Positions 9,755 to 17,755 of a stretch of 64,000 bases of DNA are shown here, piece after piece. The notes under the pieces were generated by a model. That model was not told the DNA's origin, did not search any database, and worked only from the letters and a program-made list of their open reading frames with translations. The number at the start of each line of letters is the position of its first letter. Position 1 is the first letter of the stretch. Location of the stretch: contig JAQWNC010000009.1 in NCBI GenBank assembly GCA_029246505.1, forward strand, positions 1 to 64,000, written 5' to 3'. The position numbers and the translations under genes are program-made. The stretch is from Arenicellaceae bacterium (GTDB lineage: Bacteria > Pseudomonadota > Gammaproteobacteria > Arenicellales > Arenicellaceae).

Positions 9755-10010
9755 GTGTTTTATTGGCGTAATCGAGAATCTCATGCGTTAACGTATTTCG
9801 TTGTATGGAGAACCACATTGAACAGCCCATCACATGCCACCATTTCTCTGTTACCGGGCCTAATGGATTGGGCGCCTCGATTAGATAGTCAATCCAGTCA
9901 GCATCAGCATATGCATTAGGATTATCTGCTCGTTTCTCTCTGGCTGGACCGCCATTAATAAACTCGCTTTCGTTTCGTGGACCACAAAAGGGGCAGTGAA
10001 TTACTAGCAT
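9747..10010 (-). CDS. soxD: Sarcosine oxidase subunit delta
   Basis: The 87-aa zinc-binding delta subunit of heterotetrameric sarcosine oxidase. The N-terminal HCPFCGPRNESEF and the later HVMGCSMWF supply the Cys/His zinc ligands, and LTHEILDY near the C-terminus is conserved in the family. It lies 12 bp after soxB, and its stop overlaps the preferred soxA start (ATGACTAG arrangement), the usual tight spacing for this operon. The length is typical and no defect is visible. Confidence 0.93.
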   Translation of the reverse strand: MLVIHCPFCGPRNESEFINGGPAREKRADNPNAYADADWIDYLIEAPNPLGPVTEKWWHVMGCSMWFSIQRNTLTHEILDYANKTHD

Positions 10011-10022
10011 GTCGAGTTGCGC

Positions 10023-11270
10023 TTAATGCGCGGTGGTTGCAGGTTCAAGAACAAAGTCGAGGTGATCAAATCGTTTTAACGAAAATGGTTCGCTCAACGG
10101 GTGTTGTTCGTTATTCGCAATTAAATGCGCGAGGGTTAACCCACCGGCCGGAATTGCTTTGAATCCGCCCCACCAGCCTGCGGATACGAACAACCCCGGG
10201 ATGTCAGTTTTACTAATAATGGGTGTTGCGTCGTGGGCTATATCTAGAGCACCTCCCCATTGCCGCAAAAGTTTGACTCTCTTAAAGGAGGGAAATAGCT
10301 CTAACATTGATCGAACAGACTCTTCAAAAACGTTTTGCTTTATGTCTCGCCGGAATGATTGCCCTGAATCTGGCGCGCCGCCGATAACCAGCTCGCCTTT
10401 GTCGGACTGACTCAGATAAACGCCAAGGTCCGGGCAATTCACGATGACATCGATTAGCGGCTTAAGCGGTTCAGATACAAACGCGGTGAGGTTAAATGTT
10501 CTCAGCGGCAAACGAAGCCCGATCGTTTCTGCCACCGTAGTTGTGTGTCCGGAAACCGAGAGCGCGACTTTATTCGCGGTGATTTTCCCTCGGTCGGTGA
10601 CTACGCCGGTTATAGAGCCATCGGAACCTCTCAGTAACTTCTGCACCCCCGTGTTTTGGTGAATTTCTACACCACGATCATCCGCGCCTCGCGCATAACC
10701 CCAAGCAACCGCGTCGTGTCGGCAAACGGCTGCATCGGTGTGTACCATGCCACCGATAATCGGAAGTCGTGATTCTAGGTCGCCACCAGTGAGCGGTGAG
10801 ATACGGCGACGAAGTTCGCTGACACCGATGGGTTCGTAGGTGGAGCCATGAAGGTGCATGGCAAGCATGCGACGCTTTAACTCACGCAGCTTCGGGTAGG
10901 TCTGAACGACGTCAATCATACCTCGTTTGGAGTACATAAGGTTGTAATTGAGTTCTTGGCTTAGCTTCTCATAGAGTTCGAGTGACTTTACGTAGAATGG
11001 AATACTTTCGTCACGCATATAGTTTGACCGAATCGTGACAGTGTTTCGCGCGATATTTCCGCCACCTAACCAACCCTTTTCGAGCACCGCGACGTTTTGA
11101 ATGCCGTGATTTTTTGCAAGGTAATAAGCTGTTGCTAGGCCGTGCCCGCCGGCACCGATAATGAGGACGTCATAATGTTTTTTGAGAGGTGGAGAACGCC
11201 ATGCTTGACGCCAATTCTGATGGTTGCTTAATGCATTGCGTGCCAGGCTGAATACTGAGTAGTTCTGCAT
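10023..11270 (-). CDS. soxB: Sarcosine oxidase subunit beta
   Basis: The 415-aa catalytic subunit of heterotetrameric sarcosine oxidase, an FAD/FMN-dependent N-methylglycine oxidase. The dinucleotide motif DVLIIGAGGHGLATAYYLAK is at residues ~34-53. VCRHDAVAWGYARGA contains His185, which aligns with the histidine that carries covalent FMN in characterised homologues. SAGWWGGFKAIPAGG near the C-terminus is the conserved substrate-proximal loop. It is the first gene of the sox operon, and a perfect inverted repeat lies 36 bp upstream. Folate and glycine genes common beside sox operons (glyA, folD, purU) are not present, but gcvT and gcvP occur 25 kb away. Confidence 0.93.
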   Translation of the reverse strand: MQNYSVFSLARNALSNHQNWRQAWRSPPLKKHYDVLIIGAGGHGLATAYYLAKNHGIQNVAVLEKGWLGGGNIARNTVTIRSNYMRDESIPFYVKSLELYEKLSQELNYNLMYSKRGMIDVVQTYPKLRELKRRMLAMHLHGSTYEPIGVSELRRRISPLTGGDLESRLPIIGGMVHTDAAVCRHDAVAWGYARGADDRGVEIHQNTGVQKLLRGSDGSITGVVTDRGKITANKVALSVSGHTTTVAETIGLRLPLRTFNLTAFVSEPLKPLIDVIVNCPDLGVYLSQSDKGELVIGGAPDSGQSFRRDIKQNVFEESVRSMLELFPSFKRVKLLRQWGGALDIAHDATPIISKTDIPGLFVSAGWWGGFKAIPAGGLTLAHLIANNEQHPLSEPFSLKRFDHLDFVLEPATTAH

Positions 11271-11305
11271 CGGTTATTATTCTTTGCGCTGGCCTAGAGT
11301 AGGGG

Positions 11306-11333
11306 ATTATAATATGTATGCACATATTATAAT
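11306..11333. promoter_or_regulatory. 12-bp perfect inverted repeat upstream of soxB; candidate operator
   Basis: ATTATAATATGT (11306-11317) and ACATATTATAAT (11322-11333) are exact reverse complements separated by ATGC. The element is AT-rich, is followed by no T-run, and lies in the soxB promoter region, 36 bp before the start codon. That fits a dimeric repressor or activator site (for example GntR or LysR type) better than a terminator. No regulator gene lies next to the operon. Confidence 0.5.
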
Positions 11334-11519
11334 TTAGATTATGCTTATATGGCAATAATAATTTTTGCAAAACAAGCTTTGATGGAGTCAGGGTGGTAAG
11401 AAAATCAAAGGTAATATTAATACTTTTATTTACGCCGAGAACTTAAGCCAATTGTGGTGTCTATCATTTGATTTTTAACTATTGCTCGTTTCCATAATCT
11501 TTTCGAGCTTCTTTTGTGC

Positions 11520-11849
11520 TTACTTTAGATTGGTTAGATCCCGCGCCTCTAACATCTCGCAATCATCGTTGATCATATCTTTGATGCTTGCTGGGTAGAC
11601 CCTACAATCTTTTGGTCGGTCGTAATAAATGTCACAAGAATATTGAACTTGATCTGGGTCCTTACGCAGCCAAGGGCAAAGCTCTATTTGTTTGCCAGTA
11701 TCTGGATCCATCCAAATTTTTTCATTTTGAACGTAACGGGATATATCCGGTCTTAAAAGGTCCCATAACGCGACCTCTTCAGCCGATGCTGATAAGCCGC
11801 CATTACTATATTTAATACAACACTTTCCACATGAGTTGCAGTCTTTCAT
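11520..11849 (-). CDS. YkgJ-family cysteine cluster protein
   Basis: A 109-aa soluble protein with the YkgJ/Fe-S-zinc cluster pattern: CNSCGKCC at residues 4-11, then CPWL at ~58, CDIYYDRPKDCRVYP at ~72-86 and a final Cys at ~97. These cysteines are expected to bind an iron-sulfur cluster or zinc; the exact function of the family is unknown. It is monocistronic, with ~250 bp on the sox side and ~200 bp before the divergent NHL gene. The 11271-11519 gap holds the sox inverted repeat and AT-rich sequence with nothing else recognised. Confidence 0.8.
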   Translation of the reverse strand: MKDCNSCGKCCIKYSNGGLSASAEEVALWDLLRPDISRYVQNEKIWMDPDTGKQIELCPWLRKDPDQVQYSCDIYYDRPKDCRVYPASIKDMINDDCEMLEARDLTNLK

Positions 11850-12058
11850 AGAATAGATATTTTTGCGGGCACAACAGAGGGGTTGGACGTTTTCATGTTT
11901 GCCAGCCTACGCTGCTTTAAGTAGGGTGTGTATATTATTTTTAAATAAATTGAAGTGGCGACCCAAAATTAGTATAGCTGGTGATTCAAGTTTCGCTTAT
12001 GCTCTAACAGTTTTACAAAAAAAGGATCCTGTATTAGCCACTTTAGAGAGATATTTTT

Positions 12059-13105
12059 ATGCGTATTTTTGTCATTTTATTTTCATTATTTGCTAGTTCT
12101 AGTCTTGTCGCGCAAGAAGAGTTGCAATTTACAGTTGATCCAACCTGGCCGGGGCCTTTGCCTGACACCTGGGTTAATGGGCAGTTGGGTGGTGTATGCG
12201 TTGATTCGCACGATCATGTTGTGGTGGTAGATCGACGTAATATTACAGAGGAGGAACACCAGACATCTGTACAAGCGCCATCTATGATCATGTTTGATAA
12301 AGACGGTGAGATGCTTGCTGCCTGGGGTGACCCTGACGTTGTTCCGGAGTCAATTCACGGTTGTAGTTTTGATACTGATGACAATGTATGGGTTGCCGGA
12401 AATAATGATGGCATTGTTCAGAAATATAGCCACGGTGGTGAGTTGCTAATGCAGATTGGCGATCGAGGGCACTTTGATTCTAACGATGATACTGTGCGTG
12501 GTAATCCACTCAATGCGAACCCGGAACGCCTGTTTCGTCCTTCTGCTGTAGTTGTGGATCCAACTAACGGCGATATTTATGTGTCTGATGGGTATGGTAA
12601 CCGGCGGATCGCAGTGTTTGATAAAGATGGAAATTTTTTGCGCCAGTGGGGCCGTCAGGCAACGCAAGAAGAGATTGAGTCAGGTGAGCCGGGTGCTTTT
12701 GCCCAAGTGGTTCATTGTGTAATGCTGGGTAACGATGGCCTAGTTTATGTTTGTGATCGACAGGGCGACCGCGTACAGGTATTTGACAAAATGGGGGAAT
12801 TTGTGCGAAACATATGGGTTAGAACGGGAACTGATACGCTTCCGGATGCTCGCGGTACGGTATGGTCAATTGAGTTTTCAAACGATGCAGGTCAGAAACA
12901 TATGTACATTGTAAATGGCGGCAACGAGCGGATCCATATTCTAGATCGTGAGAGCGGAGAGATTCTATCTACCTTTGGGCGGCCTGGGCATCAGGCAGGT
13001 AACTTTACCCACGGGCATACGATTGCGGTGGATTCCAGCGGGAATATCTATATTGCAGAAACCTCTACAGGCCGTAGAGTTCAGCGATTTAATCCTTCAA
13101 ACTAG
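12059..13105 (+). CDS. Secreted NHL-repeat beta-propeller protein
   Basis: A 348-aa protein with a Sec signal peptide (MRIFVILFSLFASSSLVAQ) followed by about five or six NHL blades. Repeating units of the form 'xxVxVDxxDxVxVxDxxNxRIxVFDxDGxFLRQWG' are visible at residues ~45, ~90, ~165, ~220 and ~290. Homologues are annotated as peptidyl-alpha-hydroxyglycine alpha-amidating lyase-like or as 6-bladed propellers; the enzymatic label is not supported by anything I can see. It is likely periplasmic. A hairpin terminator follows between it and the convergent MBL gene. An overlapping short frame at 11863-12096 looks non-coding. Confidence 0.85.
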   Translation: MRIFVILFSLFASSSLVAQEELQFTVDPTWPGPLPDTWVNGQLGGVCVDSHDHVVVVDRRNITEEEHQTSVQAPSMIMFDKDGEMLAAWGDPDVVPESIHGCSFDTDDNVWVAGNNDGIVQKYSHGGELLMQIGDRGHFDSNDDTVRGNPLNANPERLFRPSAVVVDPTNGDIYVSDGYGNRRIAVFDKDGNFLRQWGRQATQEEIESGEPGAFAQVVHCVMLGNDGLVYVCDRQGDRVQVFDKMGEFVRNIWVRTGTDTLPDARGTVWSIEFSNDAGQKHMYIVNGGNERIHILDRESGEILSTFGRPGHQAGNFTHGHTIAVDSSGNIYIAETSTGRRVQRFNPSN

Positions 13106-13154
13106 CCGGTCGACTTTAGTACTTGGTAAGACTTGGCAAGGGTAGTGGTATAAA

Positions 13155-13185
13155 GCAGCAGCCTATGCGATTACATGGCTGCTGC
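13155..13185. terminator. Hairpin between convergent genes
   Basis: GCAGCAGCC (13155-13163) pairs with GGCTGCTGC (13177-13185), a perfect 9-bp G+C-rich stem with a 13-base loop. Short T-runs follow on each strand, so it could terminate both the NHL gene (+) and the MBL gene (-). Confidence 0.6.
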
Positions 13186-13199
13186 ATTTGACCCCGTTA

Positions 13200-14084
13200 T
13201 TACTGACCTTGCTTCGCCTTGGCCTCAGCAAGAATCTCGTAAGATTCAGCGATTTTTTCGGTTAACCAACGTTGCCATTCTTCTGGTGCGACCCAAGGGT
13301 GTGGATCGCCGGCTTGTCGATTTTTAAGTCGTTCAGCCCGAACAAAAAGATCGTCTGCACCAGCTGGAACGATGTCCGAGTGATTGATCAGCGTCACGTC
13401 AATATTTGGAATGGTCTGAATTCGTTCAAGATCGTCAATGAAACGCTGGATTTCTTCAGGAACATCAGTTCGGATAGCCGATCCACCATGAAAGTAGGTC
13501 AAATATTCTTGACCGTCGTCAAAAACTGAAAACCTCATGGATGTGGTGCCAGCGGTGTGTCCAGGGGTATGCTCGAAGCTCAAAGTAGTATCACCCAAGG
13601 TGAGGCTGGAGCCATCGTCAATAATCATGTCTCGGGCGATAGATTGATCGCCCAAATCACCTTCCATCCGCTCCCAGTCAAGTAATGACATTCCGATAGT
13701 TGCGTCGGTCAGCTGAGGTTTTAACTCCCGCAAGCCACCATAATGATCGCGATGCGCTTGCATAACGATGACGTATCTAATCCCCGCAGGGTCCAGACCA
13801 ACAGTCCGGATATTTTCAAGAAGATTTTCTGTAAAGCCGTCAAAGCCGTCAAGCGTGTCGATCAGTATCAACCCTTCACTAGTTTTGATCACATAGCTTG
13901 CTACAGCCTGAATGCCTACAAAATAAACATTATCAAAAATCTGAAATGGTTCAGTTGCTTGAGCACTAATATCGTTTCGTTCAGTACGCGTGAAGCCATA
14001 TTCATCAACTTGTGCAAACGCGTTACTCAGAGGCAAGACGAGAACGAGTGCAATTAGTAAAGTACTAATTTTTTGTCGATACAT
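13200..14084 (-). CDS. Secreted MBL-fold hydrolase with Gln in the first metal-ligand position
   Basis: A metallo-beta-lactamase-fold protein of about 294 aa starting at ATG 14084, chosen because AAAGGAG sits at ideal spacing and a signal peptide (MYRQKISTLLIALVLVLPLS) begins there. An upstream TTG frame at 14141 has neither. The metal motif reads MQAHRDHYGG, giving Gln109-x-His111-x-Asp113-His114, not the usual HxHxDH. The third and fourth histidines are in HTPGHTAGTTS and LINHSDIV. A Gln at this position is known in subclass B3 GOB-type beta-lactamases. Physiological substrate unknown. It is not closely similar to the other MBL protein at 3.7-4.7 kb. Confidence 0.85.
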   Translation of the reverse strand: MYRQKISTLLIALVLVLPLSNAFAQVDEYGFTRTERNDISAQATEPFQIFDNVYFVGIQAVASYVIKTSEGLILIDTLDGFDGFTENLLENIRTVGLDPAGIRYVIVMQAHRDHYGGLRELKPQLTDATIGMSLLDWERMEGDLGDQSIARDMIIDDGSSLTLGDTTLSFEHTPGHTAGTTSMRFSVFDDGQEYLTYFHGGSAIRTDVPEEIQRFIDDLERIQTIPNIDVTLINHSDIVPAGADDLFVRAERLKNRQAGDPHPWVAPEEWQRWLTEKIAESYEILAEAKAKQGQ

Positions 14085-14130
14085 AAATTTGTACTCCTTT
14101 GTAGGTGCCAGTTTTTGTGGTATCGCTAAG

Positions 14131-14790
14131 CTAGTCCACACGGTTGTTTACTCTGCGGACTAAATCACCATTTTCATCCCAATCATAACGAATGCGCACT
14201 CCCTCTTTATCTAAAATCCCTAGTCCCTGTTGGAAATGACCTTGCGGTGGATAGCCCTCAGGCACTCTAGCTTCAATAATATATAGACGCGCCTCATGCA
14301 AATATATACCCACATAACTGCTGGAATTATCGGCATTGGTAATATTTAGCTGGTGCCCTGCAATCCTGTCTATGTGATGCCAAGCGTCGTAATTTACTTT
14401 GCCGCCGCGATTGCGATACTTGGTGGCAGCATAATCAACTGATGCAATCACATCAATTCGCCAATACTCATAACCTACCGGCGCATCAGCTTCTGTGGTG
14501 TTGGTGCGTGCTTTATGGATATTATAGGCATCGGTATAATCGATAACGGTTAATGAATATACACTCTCGCCCTTCTCTACTGTATAAACGCGGGCCGGAA
14601 AGACAGCGTCGTATTCAGAAGCCCAGGTAATTTCTTCCACCGTTGGCTCGATGCCAGGGGGGATGTTGATAGAGAAGAAGTCATCCATATTGTTATACTG
14701 GACCCAACTCTGTCCGAAGCCTGGACTTGCAAGGAGTAGCGAATAGACTAGAAGCGAAAGTACAATTGGTAATTTATTTTTTGTACGCAT
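14131..14790 (-). CDS. Secreted protein of unknown function, paralogue A
   Basis: A 219-aa protein beginning at ATG 14790 (GGAGAG at good spacing; the 23 codons upstream are extra frame). A signal peptide ends near ASPGFGQ. I do not recognise the family. The mature part contains SINIPPGIEP, VYSLTVIDYTDAYNIH, a WRIDVIASVDYAATKYRNRGG stretch and HHIDRIAGHQLNI. A close paralogue lies at 17720-18397, identical at most positions through this region. Both copies directly follow a DUF6152 reading frame, so the two products probably work together in the periplasm. The C-terminus is acidic and hydrophilic. Confidence 0.75.
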   Translation of the reverse strand: MRTKNKLPIVLSLLVYSLLLASPGFGQSWVQYNNMDDFFSINIPPGIEPTVEEITWASEYDAVFPARVYTVEKGESVYSLTVIDYTDAYNIHKARTNTTEADAPVGYEYWRIDVIASVDYAATKYRNRGGKVNYDAWHHIDRIAGHQLNITNADNSSSYVGIYLHEARLYIIEARVPEGYPPQGHFQQGLGILDKEGVRIRYDWDENGDLVRRVNNRVD

Positions 14791-14804
14791 ATTATCTCTC
14801 CGAA

Positions 14805-15185
14805 TTAGTCCCACATCATTTCTTCGCCATTTGGCGGAGTAACAAACCCTAGCAGACAACCGTTGGTGTTATCTCTTAGTTGGTGGCATCGCACAGAGAT
14901 TTTGTCACCTACTTTGATGCTATCTTCACTCCAGCCACGCCTTGTGAGTGCGCTGACCCCGCCGCCCTCCATTGCCCAAATAGTATTTTTGCCATCTTCA
15001 CCAGGCACCGAAACATATAACCAGGCATGTGGATTCATCCAATGCACTTCCGTAACTGTGCCTGATAGGTGAGTGTATTCAGTCATGCGGTAGTTACCAT
15101 GGGAATGATGTCCCCAGGCAGGTATTAGCCATGCGGTAGCCGCAAGAAGAGTCGCTAGAACAAAATATTTTTTACTACTATTCAT
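14805..15185 (-). CDS. DUF6152 family secreted protein, short form
   Basis: A 126-aa single-domain DUF6152 protein of unknown function. The signal peptide runs to about AWG (residues 23-25), so the mature chain is predicted to begin His26-His27-Ser28. The conserved HWMNPHAWL follows (His53), then GEDGKNTIWAMEGG, TRRGWSEDSIKVGDKISV and CHQLRDNTNGCLLGF. An N-terminal His plus a second conserved His suggests copper binding (see findings). It lies 14 bp upstream of the unknown secreted protein and downstream of the ricin-like gene. A broken copy of this gene is at 18412-18670. Confidence 0.85.
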   Translation of the reverse strand: MNSSKKYFVLATLLAATAWLIPAWGHHSHGNYRMTEYTHLSGTVTEVHWMNPHAWLYVSVPGEDGKNTIWAMEGGGVSALTRRGWSEDSIKVGDKISVRCHQLRDNTNGCLLGFVTPPNGEEMMWD

Positions 15186-15333
15186 ATCGTATTGGTACTC
15201 GCTAATAAATGGTTAAATATTTTCTTACGCTGATGCTAGCAGCAACGCTAAGCGTTACGAATATTACATTACAAATTTTTAGAGGTCGAATTAAAACTCA
15301 CCTCCAAAACACGAAATTTATGCCTATTATTGC

Positions 15334-15876
15334 TTAGTCAGCTTCTGTTCGTAAGCGCCATTGTTGGCGGGCATCGCGGCTAGGGTCACAAACTTCCAGA
15401 GTAAGATCACGAATTAAGTGCACCGGTTCGCCACCACCACCGTGACGGCTTGGGCCTTCGCTCGCAGTTGCACAATTGCCCGGTGCTGCTTTTGCCATAA
15501 CTCGGCCATTGTCTCTATGCTCGAATTGTTGGAGTGCTCCACCATCGCAGGGTTCTAACGCAAACTTGCTTCCGGCGGAAGTGCCCGTAAGCGTCATGCA
15601 AAGGTCGAAATCGATGATCCGAAAAATTCCATTCGGGATCTGGTCCGCGTCAAATGCCTGATCGACCGCAAGCTGACCTTGATAGCTATAGCAGCTATGC
15701 GTTTGCAGGCCTTCTTCCGGGCGTGCTCGAGTCTGAAAGCCTAACGTATCGAAGCAGAAACCTCGGGCTTCATCTAGTTTGTCTACTAGGGTAACTTCCA
15801 CCTTGGTTTCAGCCAACACTGATGATGACATTACCAGGCCGATTAACAGCGACCGGAATTTATTGAGTAACCCCAT
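15334..15876 (-). CDS. Secreted ricin-type beta-trefoil (lectin-like) protein
   Basis: A 180-aa protein with a signal peptide (cleavage near VLAE, residues ~20-23). Three repeating pieces suit a beta-trefoil: FCFDTLGFQ, LCMTLTGTSAGSKFALEPCDGGALQQFEHR and LEVCDPSRDARQQWRL. The QQF and QQW motifs are the QxW signature of ricin B-like domains. It probably binds carbohydrate; there is no catalytic domain. It stands at the head of the three-gene run ricin-DUF6152-unknown. A short remnant of its 3' end, with the same SRxARQQ ... RTEAD ending, is preserved at 18713-18756. Confidence 0.65.
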   Translation of the reverse strand: MGLLNKFRSLLIGLVMSSSVLAETKVEVTLVDKLDEARGFCFDTLGFQTRARPEEGLQTHSCYSYQGQLAVDQAFDADQIPNGIFRIIDFDLCMTLTGTSAGSKFALEPCDGGALQQFEHRDNGRVMAKAAPGNCATASEGPSRHGGGGEPVHLIRDLTLEVCDPSRDARQQWRLRTEAD

Positions 15877-16028
15877 GATTTCCCCATATAGTGTTAAGCG
15901 TTGCTAAATATAGCGTGCAGCAGACAATCATATCCCATTCGTGGCGGAAATGTATATGTCGCTTGGTTGACAGCGCTTCTTCGGTCATACTTATTTTTTG
16001 ATTCCCTAATTAATATGAGGGCGAGAAT

Positions 16029-17072
16029 ATGAACAAACGTCAACATTGGGTAGTAGTCTTTTTATGGTTGTCGTGCTCTGTCGCGCAGGCGCTTGACGGA
16101 ACATTACTGGTGACCAACAGAAGCGGTGGTAGTATTTCGTTTTTTGATTTGGCTACTCTCACAGAGATTGCTCGCGTGCCTATAGGACCGACTATTCCCC
16201 ATGAAGTGGCAGTATCACCTGACGGAAGACAGGCAATTACTGCGGAGTACGGCGTGGGTCAGAATCACGGCCGGCATGTAATTTTGATTGATATAGCGAG
16301 TGCTAGAGTTACTGGCCGCATTGACCTTGGTCCAAATTCCCGTCCGCACACTGTATTGTTTATGCCTGACGGTCGTCATGCTGTAGCCACTATGCAGGAT
16401 TCTGATCAAATTGCTTTTATCGATCTTGAAACAATGAAGATGATCCGCACTTACCCGACCGGTGGGCGGGAGGGGCACATGATGCGCCTGAGCCCGGATG
16501 GATCTCGTGCGTATGTGACCAGTCGCGGAGCCGAAGGCACGCTGTCGGTTGTATTTCTTAATGAAGATCGCGATCCGGTTGTTCTGCAGACTGGCTTGGG
16601 TGCAGAAGGTCTGGAAGTAACCCCCGACGGTAAGGAGATATGGGTTGCCGATCGACAGGAGGAGTCGGTCTCTATCATTGATAGCGAAAGCTTACAGGTC
16701 GTCGAGCGGTTTAAGGCCAGGCCTTATGCGGGACGAATTGCGATGGCTTCGGGCGGGCGAGCCGTTATGCCTAACGGTGGCGGCGGTGGTGAACCGGTTC
16801 CGCAATATTTGCGCCTTTTGGATAGAGCCACGCGCGAGATGGTTGCCGAGGTACCGCTTCGGGATGGCGAACCGCAGTACGGTAACTTCGGAATATTAGT
16901 TCATGACGGGTGGGCGTTTGTTAGCGATCCGTACGCGGGTACGATTCAGATGTTCAATCTGGGTACGCTTTTAAATGATGAGCCAGAGCGCGAGTTTATC
17001 TCAAGCGATCACGATACACCCGATGGCATGGCGTGGTCGCCAATTAGAGTAGGTGTTATGGGTGATGAGTAA
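16029..17072 (+). CDS. Secreted YVTN/YncE-type seven-bladed beta-propeller protein
   Basis: A 347-aa protein with a signal peptide (residues ~1-21, ending AQALDG) and several YVTN-type blades: LLVTNRSGGSISFFDLATLT, HEVAVSPDGRQAI, PHTVLFMPDGRHAVATMQD, MMRLSPDGSRAYVTSRGAEG and LEVTPDGKEIWVADRQEESV. The family (YncE/cytochrome D1-like) is periplasmic and often accompanies quinoprotein or cytochrome systems, but no haem or quinone site is visible. The start is supported by GAGGGCGAGA upstream. It is divergent from the ricin-DUF6152 run. The 15877-16028 gap shows only promoter-like AT-rich sequence. Confidence 0.82.
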   Translation: MNKRQHWVVVFLWLSCSVAQALDGTLLVTNRSGGSISFFDLATLTEIARVPIGPTIPHEVAVSPDGRQAITAEYGVGQNHGRHVILIDIASARVTGRIDLGPNSRPHTVLFMPDGRHAVATMQDSDQIAFIDLETMKMIRTYPTGGREGHMMRLSPDGSRAYVTSRGAEGTLSVVFLNEDRDPVVLQTGLGAEGLEVTPDGKEIWVADRQEESVSIIDSESLQVVERFKARPYAGRIAMASGGRAVMPNGGGGGEPVPQYLRLLDRATREMVAEVPLRDGEPQYGNFGILVHDGWAFVSDPYAGTIQMFNLGTLLNDEPEREFISSDHDTPDGMAWSPIRVGVMGDE

Positions 17073-17158
17073 GCTAATTTCGATCAAAAAAGTCGGTTTT
17101 AGGCACATTTTAGTTTATCTTGTAATCCTATCTATACGGGGTTGAAATTTAAGCTCTG

Positions 17159-17182
17159 GTGAGCTGGTGAGCTGGTGAGCTG
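17159..17182. repeat. Three tandem copies of an 8-bp unit
   Basis: GTGAGCTG is repeated exactly three times (17159-17166, 17167-17174, 17175-17182), directly before the 114-aa open frame. Because each unit shifts the frame by one and contains TGA, three copies close all three forward frames. This is consistent with slippage expansion. Confidence 0.85.
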
Positions 17183-17191
17183 GCGGCACAG

Positions 17192-17536
17192 ATGTCCGCG
17201 CCAAAAGTAGATGATGCGGAGCATTTTGTGACAATTTCGTTCTGGAGGACTGATGATTGTAGTGGCGAGCCAGTGGCCTCCAATAGTTTTCCGGTAGATT
17301 ACGGCAGCGAGCGTTGTGATAGCTGGCCTGGCCGTTCCGGTTCCAATTCAGCGACAAACTTTATGTGCGCTGCTGATAGTTTTACTTATACACAATGGAC
17401 AACAATAACCTGCAGCGGCAGCAGGAATCCGCCTGGAATGGTTAAAACAAATTATTCAGATCAATGTACGCAGGATGTGCCGCCAGCACTTTATACAAAA
17501 GTTACAGACTTTAGTGGTTGCGAGAATTCGCAATAG
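17192..17536 (+). CDS. Cys-rich hypothetical protein lacking its signal peptide (possibly 5'-disrupted)
   Basis: A 114-aa frame with six cysteines spaced as in a disulfide-stabilised secreted domain (CSGEP, ERCDSW, FMCAAD, ITCSGS, QCTQD, GCENS). The composition, polar with Trp, Tyr and Cys, looks like a real exported protein, yet no signal peptide precedes the ATG. Upstream, three copies of an 8-bp repeat close every forward frame. The 5' end may therefore have been lost or pushed out of frame. I do not recognise the family. The downstream sequence is a decayed fragment on the opposite strand. Confidence 0.4.
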   Translation: MSAPKVDDAEHFVTISFWRTDDCSGEPVASNSFPVDYGSERCDSWPGRSGSNSATNFMCAADSFTYTQWTTITCSGSRNPPGMVKTNYSDQCTQDVPPALYTKVTDFSGCENSQ

Positions 17537-17576
17537 GCTAAGCTAAATACCAAGTTAGATAACAAGCTACATTAAC

Positions 17577-17755
17577 GCGTGCATTCGTAGCGCTTGATTT
17601 GTGTGCAGGGTGCTCACATCCGATACCCGTTTAGCGTAAACGCTTCCGAATATTACATTGGGTCAGTTACGCTAGCCGTACAGTCTAGGCATGTATCGTT
17701 CTCGCTAGGTGCAAAGTGTTCAACATTCACCGATTTGGCAAGGGTACCCCCCAAA
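17577..17755 (-). pseudogene. 3'-end remnant of the 363-aa DUF6152 gene
   Basis: Read on the minus strand this gives EHF, ENDTCLDCTASVTDPM-stop-YSEAFTLNGYRM-stop and APCTQIKRYECT. These align step for step with the end of the intact gene at 18774-19865 (EYF, KDDTRLDWTARVTDPMYYSEPVTL, APGTQIKRYECTL). Two in-frame stops are present and everything upstream is missing. The final codons of the neighbouring 17720-18397 gene run into it in another frame. Confidence 0.8.

Noticed and set aside
11863-12096. 77-codon plus-strand frame before the NHL-repeat gene
   Set aside because: No ribosome site, no recognisable domain, overlaps the signal peptide of the real gene; not convincing as a protein.
17159-17182. 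Short tandem repeat considered as a CRISPR fragment
   Set aside because: Units are 8 bp with no spacers between them; this is a simple tandem repeat.
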